64,000 bases of DNA from RYN-230 sp963851025 (lineage in GTDB: Bacteria; Actinomycetota; Actinomycetes; Streptosporangiales; Streptosporangiaceae). Positions within the stretch are counted from its first letter, which is position 1, and the number at the start of each line of letters is the position of its first letter. Positions 53,490-63,105 of the stretch are shown here, piece by piece. Under the pieces are notes generated by a model that was given only the letters and a program-made list of their open reading frames with translations, made no database searches and had not been told where the DNA came from. The stretch covers positions 248,001-312,000 of the forward strand of contig CAWKOA010000016.1 of NCBI GenBank assembly GCA_963851025.1. Direction: 5' to 3'. The translations under genes were made by a program, and so were the position numbers.

Positions 53490-54629
53490 CCGCGATGACG
53501 GCGAACAGCAGCGTCAGGTAGGCGATCGACAGGTGGAACAGGCGCATCGGCGCGGGGTTGGCGCTGGGCTGGGCCAGGCCCGCGCACGCGCCCTCGGTCA
53601 CCCCGCTGGCCGCGGGCTTCGCGGCCGGGGTGTTGACCTGGACGGTCTGCACCGGCCCGGTCTCCGCCAGCACGGTGTCCGCCAGCACGGGCGTGGCGAC
53701 CGCGACATTCCCCGCGCCCGCCGGGCCGGGGGCGGGCCGCTCCGGCGCGGGCCGCGAGATCCCGGCGAATCCCGGGCGCGGGGTCGAAGGTCATCGCGGC
53801 CACCCGGTGGTGCAGCCGGTGTGCCTCGGCCAGGAACCAGCCGCCGAGCAGCCAGCGCCGCGGCCGTGTACAGCCATCCGGCGTAGGGCGCGAGGGCCAG
53901 GGTGGCCGCCACCATCACGTACGAGTAGAACAGGATCTTCCGGGCGACCACGGCGGGTGAGGCGACCACCGGCAGCATGGGCACCCGGGCCGCGGCGTAG
54001 TCGTCGCGGAACTTCATGGCCAGCGCCCAGAAGTGCGGCGGCGTCCAGAAGAAGATGACGGCGAACAGGACGACGGCGGGCAGGCTGACCCGGCCGGTCA
54101 CGGCGGACCAGCCGATCAGCACCGGGAAGCAGCCGGCCGCGCCCCCGATGACGATGTTGGACGGGGTCCGGCGCTTCAGGCCGAGCGTGTAGACGAACAC
54201 GTAGAACAGGATCGCGGTGTCGGCCAGCGCCGCGGACAGCCAGTTGACCAGCGTGCCGAGCAGGACGGTGGAAACGGCCCCGAGCAGGATGCCGAACACC
54301 AGCGCCTCGGCCGGCTTGATCACGGCGGCCTCGCGGCCCTTGCCGTTCAGCGGCCGCCGCGAGGTGCGCCGCATGATCGCGTCGATGTCACGGTCGATGT
54401 AGCAGTTGATCGTGTTCGCGCTGCCCGCCGCGCAGGCCCCGGCGACCAGCGTGACCAGCAGCACCCGGATCGAGGGCAGGCCGCGCTGCGCGAGCAGCAT
54501 GGTCGGGATCGTGGTGACCAGCAGCAGCTCGATGATCCGGGGCTTGGTCAGGGCGAAGAGCGACCGGGCGACCACCCGGGCGGAGCGCCGCCCCGCGATG
54601 GCGGGTAGCGCGTCGGTCGCTGGGGTCAC
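53458..54629 (-). CDS. ctaB: Heme O synthase, protoheme IX farnesyltransferase (two frameshifts)
   Basis: Reconstructed 389 aa, integral membrane UbiA-family enzyme that adds a farnesyl group to heme b for cytochrome oxidase. Motifs are TKPRIIELLLVTTIPTM, NCYIDRDIDAIMRRT (first Asp-rich site), RTSRRPLNG, KRRTPSNIVIGGAAG and TPPHFWALA. Breaks near 53845 and 53765 are each cured by removing one base. The last TM (RLFHLSIAYLTLLFAVIAV) is separated from the preceding one by about 80 extra Pro/Ala-rich residues, longer than usual. The GTG start overlaps the stop of the preceding small membrane protein (GTGA). It is last in the oxidase operon. Confidence 0.9.
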
Positions 54630-55052
54630 TCCTGGTCCTCCGAGCCTTCGGTCGCAGTGTCCTGGGCCTGATCAGACCCGCCGGTTACCTTATCCTCCGC
54701 CGTCTTGGCCTCCGCAGCCGCCTCCTGCGCGGCCTGCTGGACGGCTTCCTCGGTGCGCACGCCGACCGAGGGCGGGGTCCCCCGCTCGGCCAGCGGCTCC
54801 GGGCCGCCCGCCGGCGGTCGCGGTGGGCAGCCCGGTCGCGGCGGCCAGCGACGCCGCGTGGCCGGGGTCGGCCGGCGCGACAGGCCGGGCCCCGGCGATG
54901 GGCCGGCGCCCCGGCACCGTGTGCGGGCGGGTGAAGACGAAGTACAGAGCCGCCATCACGACAATGAAGAATCCCAGCGGCAGGACCAGGGTCATCACCT
55001 GCGCACCTAGCGGGTAATAGGTCACCTGTATCGCAGAGATCACGCTGTGCAC
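54626..55052 (-). CDS. Small membrane protein of the cytochrome oxidase operon (one frameshift)
   Basis: Reconstructed 141 aa. GTG at 55052 behind AGGAGG. One TM helix near the N-terminus (VMTLVLPLGFFIVVMAALYFV), then a hydrophilic Ala/Pro/Glu-rich tail (EEAVQQAAQEAAAEA…) that is probably cytoplasmic. The frame breaks at 54803-54812, and removing one base keeps an open, charged tail to a TGA that overlaps the ctaB GTG. No family is recognised. Position suggests a role in oxidase assembly, but nothing in the sequence proves this. Confidence 0.6.
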
Positions 55053-55080
55053 TTTAGCCTCCTGCTGGGCGCCAAACTGA

Positions 55081-55979
55081 TCATCTCCATCCGGTCCGGG
55101 TGGGCCAGGTGGACTTGGAAGGCCGGAGAATCCGGTCCAGGCCGTGCGTGAGGGCCTCGGACTCCTCATCGTTCAGCCATCTGATGAGGAGCGCGATTCC
55201 CGCGATCATGTACGGCACCAGGACCAGAACCCACAATTCGGAGCCGCCGGCCTGCTGGTCGAAGACCAGGCTGAGCAGATGGTGGCTCCCTACCCCGAGG
55301 TACGTGGGGTAAAGGACATTGGCGCCGAAACTGAGCACCATGCCCAGGATGGTGCCGCACAGCACGACACCGGCCAGCAGCATCACCCGGTACAGCGGCC
55401 CGAACTGCGGGCTGAACGGCCGGGAGCCGATGAGCTGCAGCCAGAACAGCACGCCCGCGCCCATGGTGGTGACCGCCTGGGCGGCCAGCACCACCGGGTG
55501 GTGCACCCCCGCGTCGTACAGCGCGGGAACGTACCAGCCGCACCACACCAGGACGAACAGGGCGGTCACCGCGACCGGCCAGCTGCGCAGCCGGGGTGGC
55601 ACCGGCGCAGCCTCCCCCGTGCCGGGCGCCGCGGCCCGGGGCCGTGCCGTGCGCCCGAGGCCGCGCCACAGCACCAGCCACGGGGCGCCCAGCACGATCA
55701 GCGGCGGGGCATACACGCCGAGCACGATGTCCTGGAGGACCCGGATCCAGATGAACCTCCCGGACAGTAGCCCACCGGCGAGAGCAGGGCCAGGACCACG
55801 AGGAGCAGCCCGGAGTAGAACGCGATGGCCTCGCGGGCCAGCCCGCCGGGCAGCGCGGCGCCGCCCCGGCGCGCGTCGGCGCGCAGGCCGAGCAGCCCGG
55901 CCACGTGCACGACCACGACGGCCAGGCCCACGGCGAGGACCGCCGCGTTGGCCGACCAGTGCGAGACAACCAGGTTCAT
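55081..55979 (-). CDS. ctaG: Cytochrome c oxidase assembly protein CtaG (one frameshift)
   Basis: Reconstructed about 299 aa, caa3-type CtaG family with about seven TM helices. Features are the N-terminal SHWSANAAVLAVGL…, the family segment VLQDIVLGVYAPPLIVLGAP and WCGWYVPALYDAGVHHPVV with metal-ligand-type histidines. CtaG helps load copper into cytochrome oxidase. The break near 55765 needs one added base (TGTCC to TGGTCC gives GYWSGRFIW), one of the few deletions in the window. ATG at 55979, 65 bases after ctaE. Confidence 0.86.
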
Positions 55980-56044
55980 GACGGTGGTTGGCCGCGGCGG
56001 CTGACGCACGCGTGAGCCTTTCCGGGCGGGCCGGTCCTTTCCGC

Positions 56045-56710
56045 TCAGAGCACGTAGAACAGCAGGAAGAAGAACAGCGTGACGACGGCCATGAAGTTCC
56101 AGATCAGCGTGAACGCGCTGAGCGACGACTGGAACCGCTGTACCGCGAACGCCTCGGCGTAGGTGGGCGGCTGCTCGACGAAGGAGATGGAGGTGAGCGG
56201 GCGGACCCGCATGACCAGGATCTCCAGCCAGATCATCGCCCCGAGCCAGCTGACCAGCAGGACCGGGTAGGTGTCCACGAACACGCTGGAGAACCCGGAG
56301 CTGCCCGGCTGGAACCCCAGGTTGAGCAGCTGGATGATCTGCACCACGACCGCGGCCACCCCGAGCAGCAGCGCGACCAGGGCGGCGGACTGCCACGCGC
56401 TCTTGGCCCCGGCCTTGATCCGCTGCAGCCCCACGTACTGGACGATGGCGCTGAGCAGGACCAGGGCCAGGATCGTCACGCCGTAGCCCATCGACGGGGC
56501 GTGGTAGCCCGAGCCCTTCCACCGGCCCGAGGAGTTGATCGACCTCAGGTAGAAGTAGGCGAACGCGAACGAGCCGTACAGGAAGGCCAGCGCGCCCACC
56601 GCGAACCGCGAACCGGTCCACGCCGCGTTGAGCGCCGCCTCGTGGTAGAAACCGGCTTCCTCGGCCGCCCGGTCCAGCTCGTTCGGCGGCTGGGTCGTCT
56701 GCTCGGCCAT
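56045..56710 (-). CDS. ctaE: Cytochrome c oxidase subunit III
   Basis: An intact 221-aa, heme-copper oxidase subunit III with five to six TM helices (WTGSRFAVGALAFLYGSFAF; YGVTILALVLLSAIVQYVGL; C-terminal FTLIWNFMAVVTLFFFLL). It stabilises subunit I and the proton/oxygen path. The start lies two bases after the ctaD stop, so translation is coupled. Confidence 0.9.
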   Translation of the reverse strand: MAEQTTQPPNELDRAAEEAGFYHEAALNAAWTGSRFAVGALAFLYGSFAFAYFYLRSINSSGRWKGSGYHAPSMGYGVTILALVLLSAIVQYVGLQRIKAGAKSAWQSAALVALLLGVAAVVVQIIQLLNLGFQPGSSGFSSVFVDTYPVLLVSWLGAMIWLEILVMRVRPLTSISFVEQPPTYAEAFAVQRFQSSLSAFTLIWNFMAVVTLFFFLLFYVL

Positions 56711-56712
56711 GG

Positions 56713-58695
56713 CTATGCCTCCACTCCGGTGCTGGCCGTCCCGGCACTTGCGTACGCGGCACTGACCACGCCCACGGGCGGATGCAGGTCGGCGACCGCC
56801 GGCGCGTCCTTCACGCCGTAGTCATACGGGCCGGCCAGCACCACCGGGATGTGCTCGAAGTTGCCCGGTGGCGGGGGCGATGCGACCTGCCATTCCAGGC
56901 CGCGGGAATTCCACGGGTTCCCGACCTCGCGCTCCCGGACGATCACCGTGGACCAGATGAAGTTGATCACGAAGATCAGGATCGAGGTGCCGAGCAGGAA
57001 CGAGGAGATCGACACCCAGTCGTTGAGGCCCTGCAGGTTCCGCGCGTACTCGTACACGCGGCGCGGCTGGCCCAGCATGCCCACCGCGAACAGCGGCAGG
57101 AAGGTCGAGTTGAAGAAGATGAACATCGTCCAGAAGTGGAGGTAGCCCAGCTTCTGGTTCAGCTTGATGCCGATCATCTTCGGCAGCCAGTAGTAGCAGG
57201 CGCCGAAGAAGGCGAAGATGATGCCGCCCATGATCGTGTAGTGGAAGTGCGCCATCACGAAGAAGCTGCCGTGCTCGGTGGTGTCCGCCGGGACGTCGGA
57301 CAGGAACACCCCGGAGATGCCGCCGATCAGGAAGTTGAAGTACAGCGCCAGCGCGAAGCACATCGGCACGGTCAGCCGCATCTTCGCCTTCCAGAACGTG
57401 CCCATCGCGACCAGGTAGATGAACCCGGTCGGGATCGAGATGAGCTCGGTGGTCAGCATGAACAGCGGCCGCATCTCCGGGTTGATGCCGCTCACGAACA
57501 GGTGGTGCTGCCAGACGAAGAAGCTGAGCAGGGCCACCCCGATCATGCCGGCCCCGGCGACGCGGTAGCCGAAGAGCGGTTTACGGCAGAACACCGGGAT
57601 GATCTCCGACACGATGCCGAACCCGGGCAAGGCGAGGATGTAGACCTCCGGGTGCCCGAAGAACCAGAACAGGTTCTCGTAGAGGTAGCTGCTGCCGCCC
57701 AGCTGGTTCACGTAGTTCGCGGTCTGCGCGGTGCGGTCGAGGACCAGCAGGTAGAGCCCGCCGACCAGGACCGGGGTGGCCAGCACCATCAGGAACGAGA
57801 CGGTGACCATGGACCAGACGAACATCGGCAGCCGGCTCCACCGCATCCCGGGCGCCCGGTAGTTGATCACGGTGACGATGATGTTGAACCCGGCCAGGAT
57901 GACCGAGATCCCCATGATGCCGAAGGCGACGGCGTAGGCGTCCATGCCCTCGGTGGCCTGCACGCTCAGCGGCGCGTAGCCGGTCCAGCCGGTGGGGAAC
58001 CCGCCGACCAGCACGCTGGACAGCAGGACGATGAAGGCCGCCGGGGTGAGCCAGAACGCCAGCGCCTCCAGCCGGGGGAAGGCCATCCGCTTCGACCCGA
58101 TCATCAGCGGCATCAGGAAGTTGCCGAACGGGCCGAGCACGACCGACGTCATCAGCATCATCATCATCGTGCCGTGCTCGCCGACCACCATCAGGTACGA
58201 CGAGGCACTCATGATGTGGTACGTCGGCGAGAGCAGCTCGGTCCGGATCGCCATCGCGAACAGGCCCGCGGTGCAGAAGTAGATGATCATCCCGACCAGG
58301 TACTGGATGCCGACCACCTTGTGGTCCAGCGAGTACCGGAAGTAGCGGGCCACCCCGCCGAAGGCTTCCTCTTCTTCCTCGGCCACCGGCACCGGCTTGC
58401 CGAGCATCTGCCGGCCGAGGTCGTTGAACACGCCCAGCCCGGCCAGCCAGCCGACCGTCGCGATCACGTAGCCGAGGACGAGCGGGAAGTCGTTCATGTC
58501 CGACAGCGCGTTCCGCGCGTATCCGTAGGACAGGAAGTTGCCCAGCCAGTGACCCACGAAGTAGCCGATGATGGCGCCGATGATCCCGGTGTGCATCGCC
58601 GGGCGCATCCACCACGGCCGGGCCAGGCGCGGGCCGATCGGCCCGGATCCGGCCGGCTCCTGCGCCGTCGTCCCCGGCTCTATCTCGATGGACAT
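56713..58695 (-). CDS. ctaD: Cytochrome c oxidase subunit I
   Basis: An intact 660-aa catalytic subunit that reduces O2 to water and pumps protons. Visible motifs are VGEHGTMMM (low-spin heme a His), WFFGHPEVYILALPGFG (CuB His and cross-linked Tyr), VWQHHLFVSG (two CuB histidines) and HFHYTIMGG (heme ligands). Relative to minimal subunit I there are extra N-terminal helices (MHTGIIGAIIGYFVGHWLG, residues about 30-110), giving more than twelve TM segments. It is part of the ctaC-ctaD-ctaE-ctaG-ctaB operon, with a palindrome upstream. Confidence 0.94.
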   Translation of the reverse strand: MSIEIEPGTTAQEPAGSGPIGPRLARPWWMRPAMHTGIIGAIIGYFVGHWLGNFLSYGYARNALSDMNDFPLVLGYVIATVGWLAGLGVFNDLGRQMLGKPVPVAEEEEEAFGGVARYFRYSLDHKVVGIQYLVGMIIYFCTAGLFAMAIRTELLSPTYHIMSASSYLMVVGEHGTMMMMLMTSVVLGPFGNFLMPLMIGSKRMAFPRLEALAFWLTPAAFIVLLSSVLVGGFPTGWTGYAPLSVQATEGMDAYAVAFGIMGISVILAGFNIIVTVINYRAPGMRWSRLPMFVWSMVTVSFLMVLATPVLVGGLYLLVLDRTAQTANYVNQLGGSSYLYENLFWFFGHPEVYILALPGFGIVSEIIPVFCRKPLFGYRVAGAGMIGVALLSFFVWQHHLFVSGINPEMRPLFMLTTELISIPTGFIYLVAMGTFWKAKMRLTVPMCFALALYFNFLIGGISGVFLSDVPADTTEHGSFFVMAHFHYTIMGGIIFAFFGACYYWLPKMIGIKLNQKLGYLHFWTMFIFFNSTFLPLFAVGMLGQPRRVYEYARNLQGLNDWVSISSFLLGTSILIFVINFIWSTVIVREREVGNPWNSRGLEWQVASPPPPGNFEHIPVVLAGPYDYGVKDAPAVADLHPPVGVVSAAYASAGTASTGVEA

Positions 58696-58738
58696 CCGGT
58701 CACCTCTTCATCGCAGTGTCGGCCTGGCGATCCGTTCC

Positions 58739-58758
58739 CGGCATGCCCGGGCATGCCG
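58739..58758. promoter_or_regulatory. 20-bp perfect palindrome between ctaC and ctaD
   Basis: A self-complementary 20-mer with CCCGGG at its centre, 43 bases before the ctaD start. It may be an mRNA-stability or partial termination element that adjusts subunit ratio. Confidence 0.5.
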
Positions 58759-58786
58759 CGCGGCCTGGCGGCCGCGGGGCGGGCGG

Positions 58787-59588
58787 TCACGGCGTCACCG
58801 GGTCGGACGGCGGGTAGTAGTAGCCGGCGGCGCCGGTGATCCCGTTCTGGACCAGGACCTTGCCCATATTCGGGATCACCGTCGGGTCGTAGGTCGTCGC
58901 GTACGGCGGCAGCGCGGCCAGCACGCCCTTGCGCCGCTGGATCTGCTCGTTGGTCCTGGCCCAGACCTGGAAGGCGGCCGGGGTCACCACCCGGCCGTAG
59001 TCGAACATGGCGCCGTGCCAGATCCCGCACAGCTCGCTGCACCGGACGGTGAACCCGCCGACGTGGTCGGTGGTGGTGTAGGCCACGTTGTCCACGCCCG
59101 GGTTGGCGTCGGCTTTCACCGCCGAGCTGGTAGGCCCAGAAGCTGTGGATCACGTCCAGCGAGGTCACGTGGAACGCGATCGACCGGTTCGCCGGCAGGA
59201 CCAGCTGGGTGGTCTCCATCCCGCCGAACTGCGGGTAGCGGTAGGTGAACTGCCACTGCTGGCCGATGACCTGGACCTGCAGGTAGTTGCTGCCGTCCGG
59301 CTTCCAGACCGGGTTCGGGCCCTCACCGGCCCCCGCGCCGGCCGGGACGATCAGTTCCACGGTGCCGAACACGAACGCGGCGAGCACGATGACCGCGGTG
59401 CCGCCGATCCAGGTGGCCTGGATGCCGGTGTGCCCGAACAGCGGCGGCCCGTCGTCGTCGTCACCGTCCCGGTGCCGCCAGTTGATCAGCGTGTAGCCGA
59501 AGTAGGTCCACACGAAGATCATCACCGGCGCGGCCGCCAGGGCCAGCACCGCGATGTCGAACTGCTGGTGTTCCGCGGACGAGGTCAT
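58787..59588 (-). CDS. ctaC: Cytochrome c oxidase subunit II (one frameshift)
   Basis: Reconstructed 266 aa. Two TM helices (about 12-32 and 60-80), then the external CuA cupredoxin domain: VIHSFW (His ligand), CSELCGIWHGAM (two Cys, His and Met ligands) and the aromatic GQQWQFTYRYP. It accepts electrons from cytochrome c. The break near 59121 (AYQLGGE) is cured by removing one base, giving AYQLAVKADANPG. The ATG overlaps the stop of the preceding 52-aa gene (ATGA). Confidence 0.92.
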
Positions 59589-59743
59589 GCCGGCCCGGGC
59601 GGCATGTGCGGCTTCCAGACGAACCAGATGAGCAGGTCGGCGACGAGGGCCAGGACGACCCAGATCAGGAAGATCCGCAGGCCGTGGTTCGTCTCCTTCT
59701 CGCCGGGGGCCTCGGGGGCCGCCGGGGCCTGGGACTCGGCCAT
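59585..59743 (-). CDS. 52-aa single-pass membrane protein, oxidase operon
   Basis: A 52-residue protein with a charged/Ala-Pro N-terminus and one TM helix (IFLIWVVLALVADLLIWFVW). Start and stop overlap both neighbours (TGATG with the cupredoxin gene and ATGA with ctaC), so it is surely expressed with them. It may be a small oxidase subunit. No family is recognised. Confidence 0.7.
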   Translation of the reverse strand: MAESQAPAAPEAPGEKETNHGLRIFLIWVVLALVADLLIWFVWKPHMPPGPA

Positions 59744-60463
59744 CAGGCTGACACCTCCATGTTGCCCATCATGTAACCGAGCGTCTGCATCGGGCCGCCG
59801 TTGCCGTCCAGGAAGCCGCCGCCGCAGGGGATGAAGCACTGCCAGCGGAACGTGCCGCCGTGTTCTTCGGGCGTCATGAAGCTGAACTTCACCATCGAGT
59901 GCGGTCCCTCGGTACAGGGCGAGTCGGTGCAGCCGTCCTTGTTGAACAGCGCGGTGACAGGCGAGGCGATCGGGACGAACAGGTGCAGGCTGGGGATGGC
60001 GAAGGTGTGGCCCACGCTGCAGTCCGACCAGGTATTGCGGACCGAGGCCCGCCTGGGCCGGCCCGAGCGGCTGGCCCACGGTCTTGAACTGCTGCACCGT
60101 CATCGTGTTGCCGATCGTGCCCTGGACCAGGCTCCAGAAGTTGTTGCGCGCCGGGGTGCAGCCGTCGTAGCCCAGGATCGTCATGTTCACCCGGGTGTTC
60201 GTCGGGACCTAGAACAGCGTGGTGTGCACCCAGGCCTTGGTCTTCGGGTCCTGCACGTAATAGCTCACCCAGTCGGGCTCGCTGGAGGAGTTGTTCTGCG
60301 GGTCCTCCTGGAGGACCACGTTCACGACTCCCCCGGACGCCGCGGAGGTGTAGTTCACCACCTGCAGGCTGCTGCCCAGGTAGTGAACAACGATGAAGAC
60401 CGCACCGGCGACCACGGCGGCGAACGCCACCAGCAGGGTCACGATACGGGCCGGCAGAGACAC
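59743..60463 (-). CDS. Membrane-anchored cupredoxin-like protein (one in-frame stop, one frameshift)
   Basis: Reconstructed 239 aa, first gene of the oxidase operon. GTG at 60463 with upstream GAGGTGG, one N-terminal TM helix (about 5-28), then a beta-rich external domain ending FRWQCFIPCGGGF…GGPM. The C-x3-C spacing and following Met recall the CuA loop, but the CuA His position is not conserved, so the metal site is uncertain. An in-frame TAG (60209-60211) interrupts HTTLF/VPTNTR; one base from CAG (Gln). A further break near 60045 is cured by removing one base. Possible role: copper delivery or a subunit II-like electron-transfer protein. Confidence 0.65.
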
Positions 60464-60874
60464 CAGTCACCACCTCGCTTCTTCGCGGCGCCTTGCGCAC
60501 ACGACTGGGCCGGCCGCAATGTCCCCAGAACTTGCGGGCCGGAGGTCTCGTCTGGTCCTGATCTTGCGATCGTTCGCCTTCGCTCGGCAACTCAGCTGGC
60601 CCTGAATGACGAAATTGTCATGATCCAGTATGTCTCAGCCAGGTAACATTCGGCCTGCACGTGCTGCGTGGTCACACTGAGTGCTGATCTTGAATCTGAT
60701 TGTTACCGCTTAGGGCTCCTGCAACACCTCTGATCACAGAACGGGTGCTGCAATGGTTTGCCAACCCCCTCTAGGGTTGACCGCACCCCTCCCAGCGGTA
60801 CATCCTCAGCTGAGGGGATCGTCCAGGCGGTGGCACGCCACCGCGCCGCGCTGACGCGTCGCCCAGATAAGCCC
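60464..60874. other. Divergent promoter region, oxidase operon and response regulator
   Basis: No gene is supported. The region is AT-richer than its surroundings (60600-60720) and must contain both promoters; no convincing -35/-10 pair was fixed. Confidence 0.4.
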
Positions 60875-61588
60875 ATGCAACGTAACCCACCTGCGAAGAT
60901 GGTCCCCGTGCCGGGGGCGTACCCCACGGCAGCGCGGCTCCTCGTGGTCGATGACGAGCCGCAGATCCGTGAGTTCGTCGCGCGCGCCCTCACGGCGGCG
61001 GGCTATGCAATCGATTTCGCCGGAACAGGTAAAGAAGGGCTAAGCCAGGCCACGGCCGGGGATTACGACCTGGTCATCTTGGACCTGGTCATGCCGGACA
61101 TGGACGGGCGGGAGATCCTCGCCCGGCTGCGCCACGATCGGCCCGACCAGGCTGTGCTGGTCCTCTCCTGCCTGGCCGATGTCACGACTAAGGTGGATTG
61201 CCTGGAACTGGGGGCGCAGGACTACCTGACGAAGCCGTTCTCCCTGGCCGAACTGCTGGCCCGGGTGCGGGTCAGGCTCCGCGATGACGGGCATCCCCTC
61301 AACGAGGTCCTGAGGGCAGGTGAGCTCGTGCTTGACTTCGGCCGGCTGGAAGCCAACATCGGCCATGGCCCGGTCCCGCTCACCCGCCTGGAGTTCCTCC
61401 TGCTCCGTGAGCTGATGGAGCACGTCGGGCAGTCGGTGCCCAAAGGGCAGCTGCTCGCCTCGGTGTGGGGGTACGACTTCGACCCGGGCTCCAACGTGGT
61501 CGACGTCTGCGTCCGCCGCCTCCGCTCGAAACTCGGTTTCGACCTGATCAAGACGGTGCGTGGTGAGGGATACCAGCTCTCCGCGTAG
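60875..61588 (+). CDS. OmpR-family response regulator
   Basis: About 237 aa. Receiver domain (LLVVDDEPQIREF; phospho-acceptor Asp in VILDLVMPDMDG; switch Ser in LVLSCLAD; Lys in LTKPFSL) and winged-helix DNA-binding domain (PLTRLEFLLLRELMEHVGQ; SNVVDVCVRRLRSKLG). The start could be ATG 60875 or 60899; neither has a clear ribosome site. The histidine kinase follows after seven bases. Divergence from the oxidase operon suggests that operon as a target (inference). Confidence 0.9.
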   Translation: MQRNPPAKMVPVPGAYPTAARLLVVDDEPQIREFVARALTAAGYAIDFAGTGKEGLSQATAGDYDLVILDLVMPDMDGREILARLRHDRPDQAVLVLSCLADVTTKVDCLELGAQDYLTKPFSLAELLARVRVRLRDDGHPLNEVLRAGELVLDFGRLEANIGHGPVPLTRLEFLLLRELMEHVGQSVPKGQLLASVWGYDFDPGSNVVDVCVRRLRSKLGFDLIKTVRGEGYQLSA

Positions 61589-61595
61589 AGACGGG

Positions 61596-63105
61596 ATGGC
61601 CGGGCGGCTCCGGCAGACCGTGGCCAGCGGCCTGAGGGAGGGCACCCGGTTCCGGCTGCGCCAGCACGCCCCCGCGATCGGTGCCCCGGAGCCAGCCCCC
61701 GCCGCCGGCCCGCTGGACCCGGGGGCCCTGGAGCCCGGGGCTCTGGACGCCGGGGCGCTGGACGCCGGAGTTCTGGCGCCGGATCCCCTGGGACCGGCCG
61801 GGCCTGGCCGGTCCCGGCCCCTTGCCCCCCTCGCCGCCGGGCTGTGGCACTCGATCCCGGCCGGGCTGGCCTTCACCCGGGGGGCCAGCCGCCGCGCCAC
61901 CGCGCAGGCCGCCCGGGCCCGCGGCAAGTTCAGCTGGCCGCTGGCGGGTGGCCTGGGTGGACCTGGCGTGGGCGCTGTTCTCCGTGGTGAACCTGATCTG
62001 CATCCTGGTCTTCCAGCACTGGGAGACGATCCCGTTCCACTTCATCTGGATCAGCCTGACCTTGCTCTACGGCTTCCGGGTCTGGGCCACCCGCCCGACG
62101 CTGTGGGTGCTCGCCGTGGTCATGGCGACCACGTTCGCCGCGATCGGCTGGGACGTGTACCGCGGCAGCCAGTCCGTGGACGAGCTCAACGAGGTCCCGC
62201 TGATGGCCATGATGTTCTGGCTGATGGTCTGGCACGCGCAGCGCCGGCTGGACGCGGACCACGAACGGGACCTGGTCAGCGACGAGAACGCCCGGCTGCT
62301 GGCCACCCAGCGCCGGTTCCTGCAGGACGCCTCGCACCAGCTGCGCACCCCCATCACGATCGCGCTCGGCCACGCCGAGCTGCTGGCCCAGGAACTCACC
62401 GACCGGACCGAGCGCCGCGACATCCAGGTCGTGGTGGGCGAGCTGACCCGGCTGCGGCGGCTCGGCGAGCGGCTGCTGGTCATCGCGGCCTCCGAGGACC
62501 CGGACTTCCTGCGCCCGGAGCCGGTCGCCCTGGACGGGTTCACGATGGACGTCATCCGGCGCTGGCGGCCGACCGCCGACCGGCAGTGGCAGGTGGGCCG
62601 GCTCGACCCGGTCACGGTGGGCGCCGACCGGGAACGGCTCGGCCTCGCCGTGGACGCGCTGCTGGAAAACGCCGTCCGGCACACCGGCACCGGCGACATG
62701 ATCCAGCTTTCGGTGCTGGTCAACGGGCCGGGCCTGCCGGTGCGTATGATCGTCGCGGACACCGGCCAGGGGATCGCGCCCAGCGAGCTTGAGCACATCT
62801 TCGACCGCTTCCGCACCGGATCACCGCCCGGCGGGGCGACCGGGTCCGGCCTGGCCGCGACCGGCTCCAAGGGCACCGGGCTGGGCCTGGCCCTGGTCCG
62901 GGCGGTGGCCAACGCACACGGCGGCGACGTGCGCGTGCGCAGTACCCCTGGGGTGGGCAGCGAGTTCGAGCTGGTCCTGCCGGCCCCGGCGGCCAGCGCC
63001 GGGACGCTGTACCCGGCGCTCCCGCTGAGCTGGTCCAGCAGCTCACCGGAGCCCGCGCCGGACCGGACGCTGAAGGACGACCCATGGCCAAGCAGGAACC
63101 GATGA
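61596..63105 (+). CDS. Sensor histidine kinase with two TM segments (one frameshift)
   Basis: Reconstructed 502 aa. An N-terminal cytoplasmic stretch contains five tandem (A/E)LD-x-GAL-like pentapeptides (61715-61785). Two to three TM helices (ALFSVVNLICILVF; FIWISLTLLYGF; LWVLAVVMATTFAAI) lack a large external sensor. The HisKA box ASHQLRTPITIALGH and HATPase motifs LENAVRH, DTGQGIAP and GTGLGLALV follow. The frame breaks at the GGG of 61946-61948; removing one G gives LAVAWVDLAW. ATG 61596 follows the regulator closely and its end overlaps the TlpA-like gene, so all are one operon. Confidence 0.88.
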
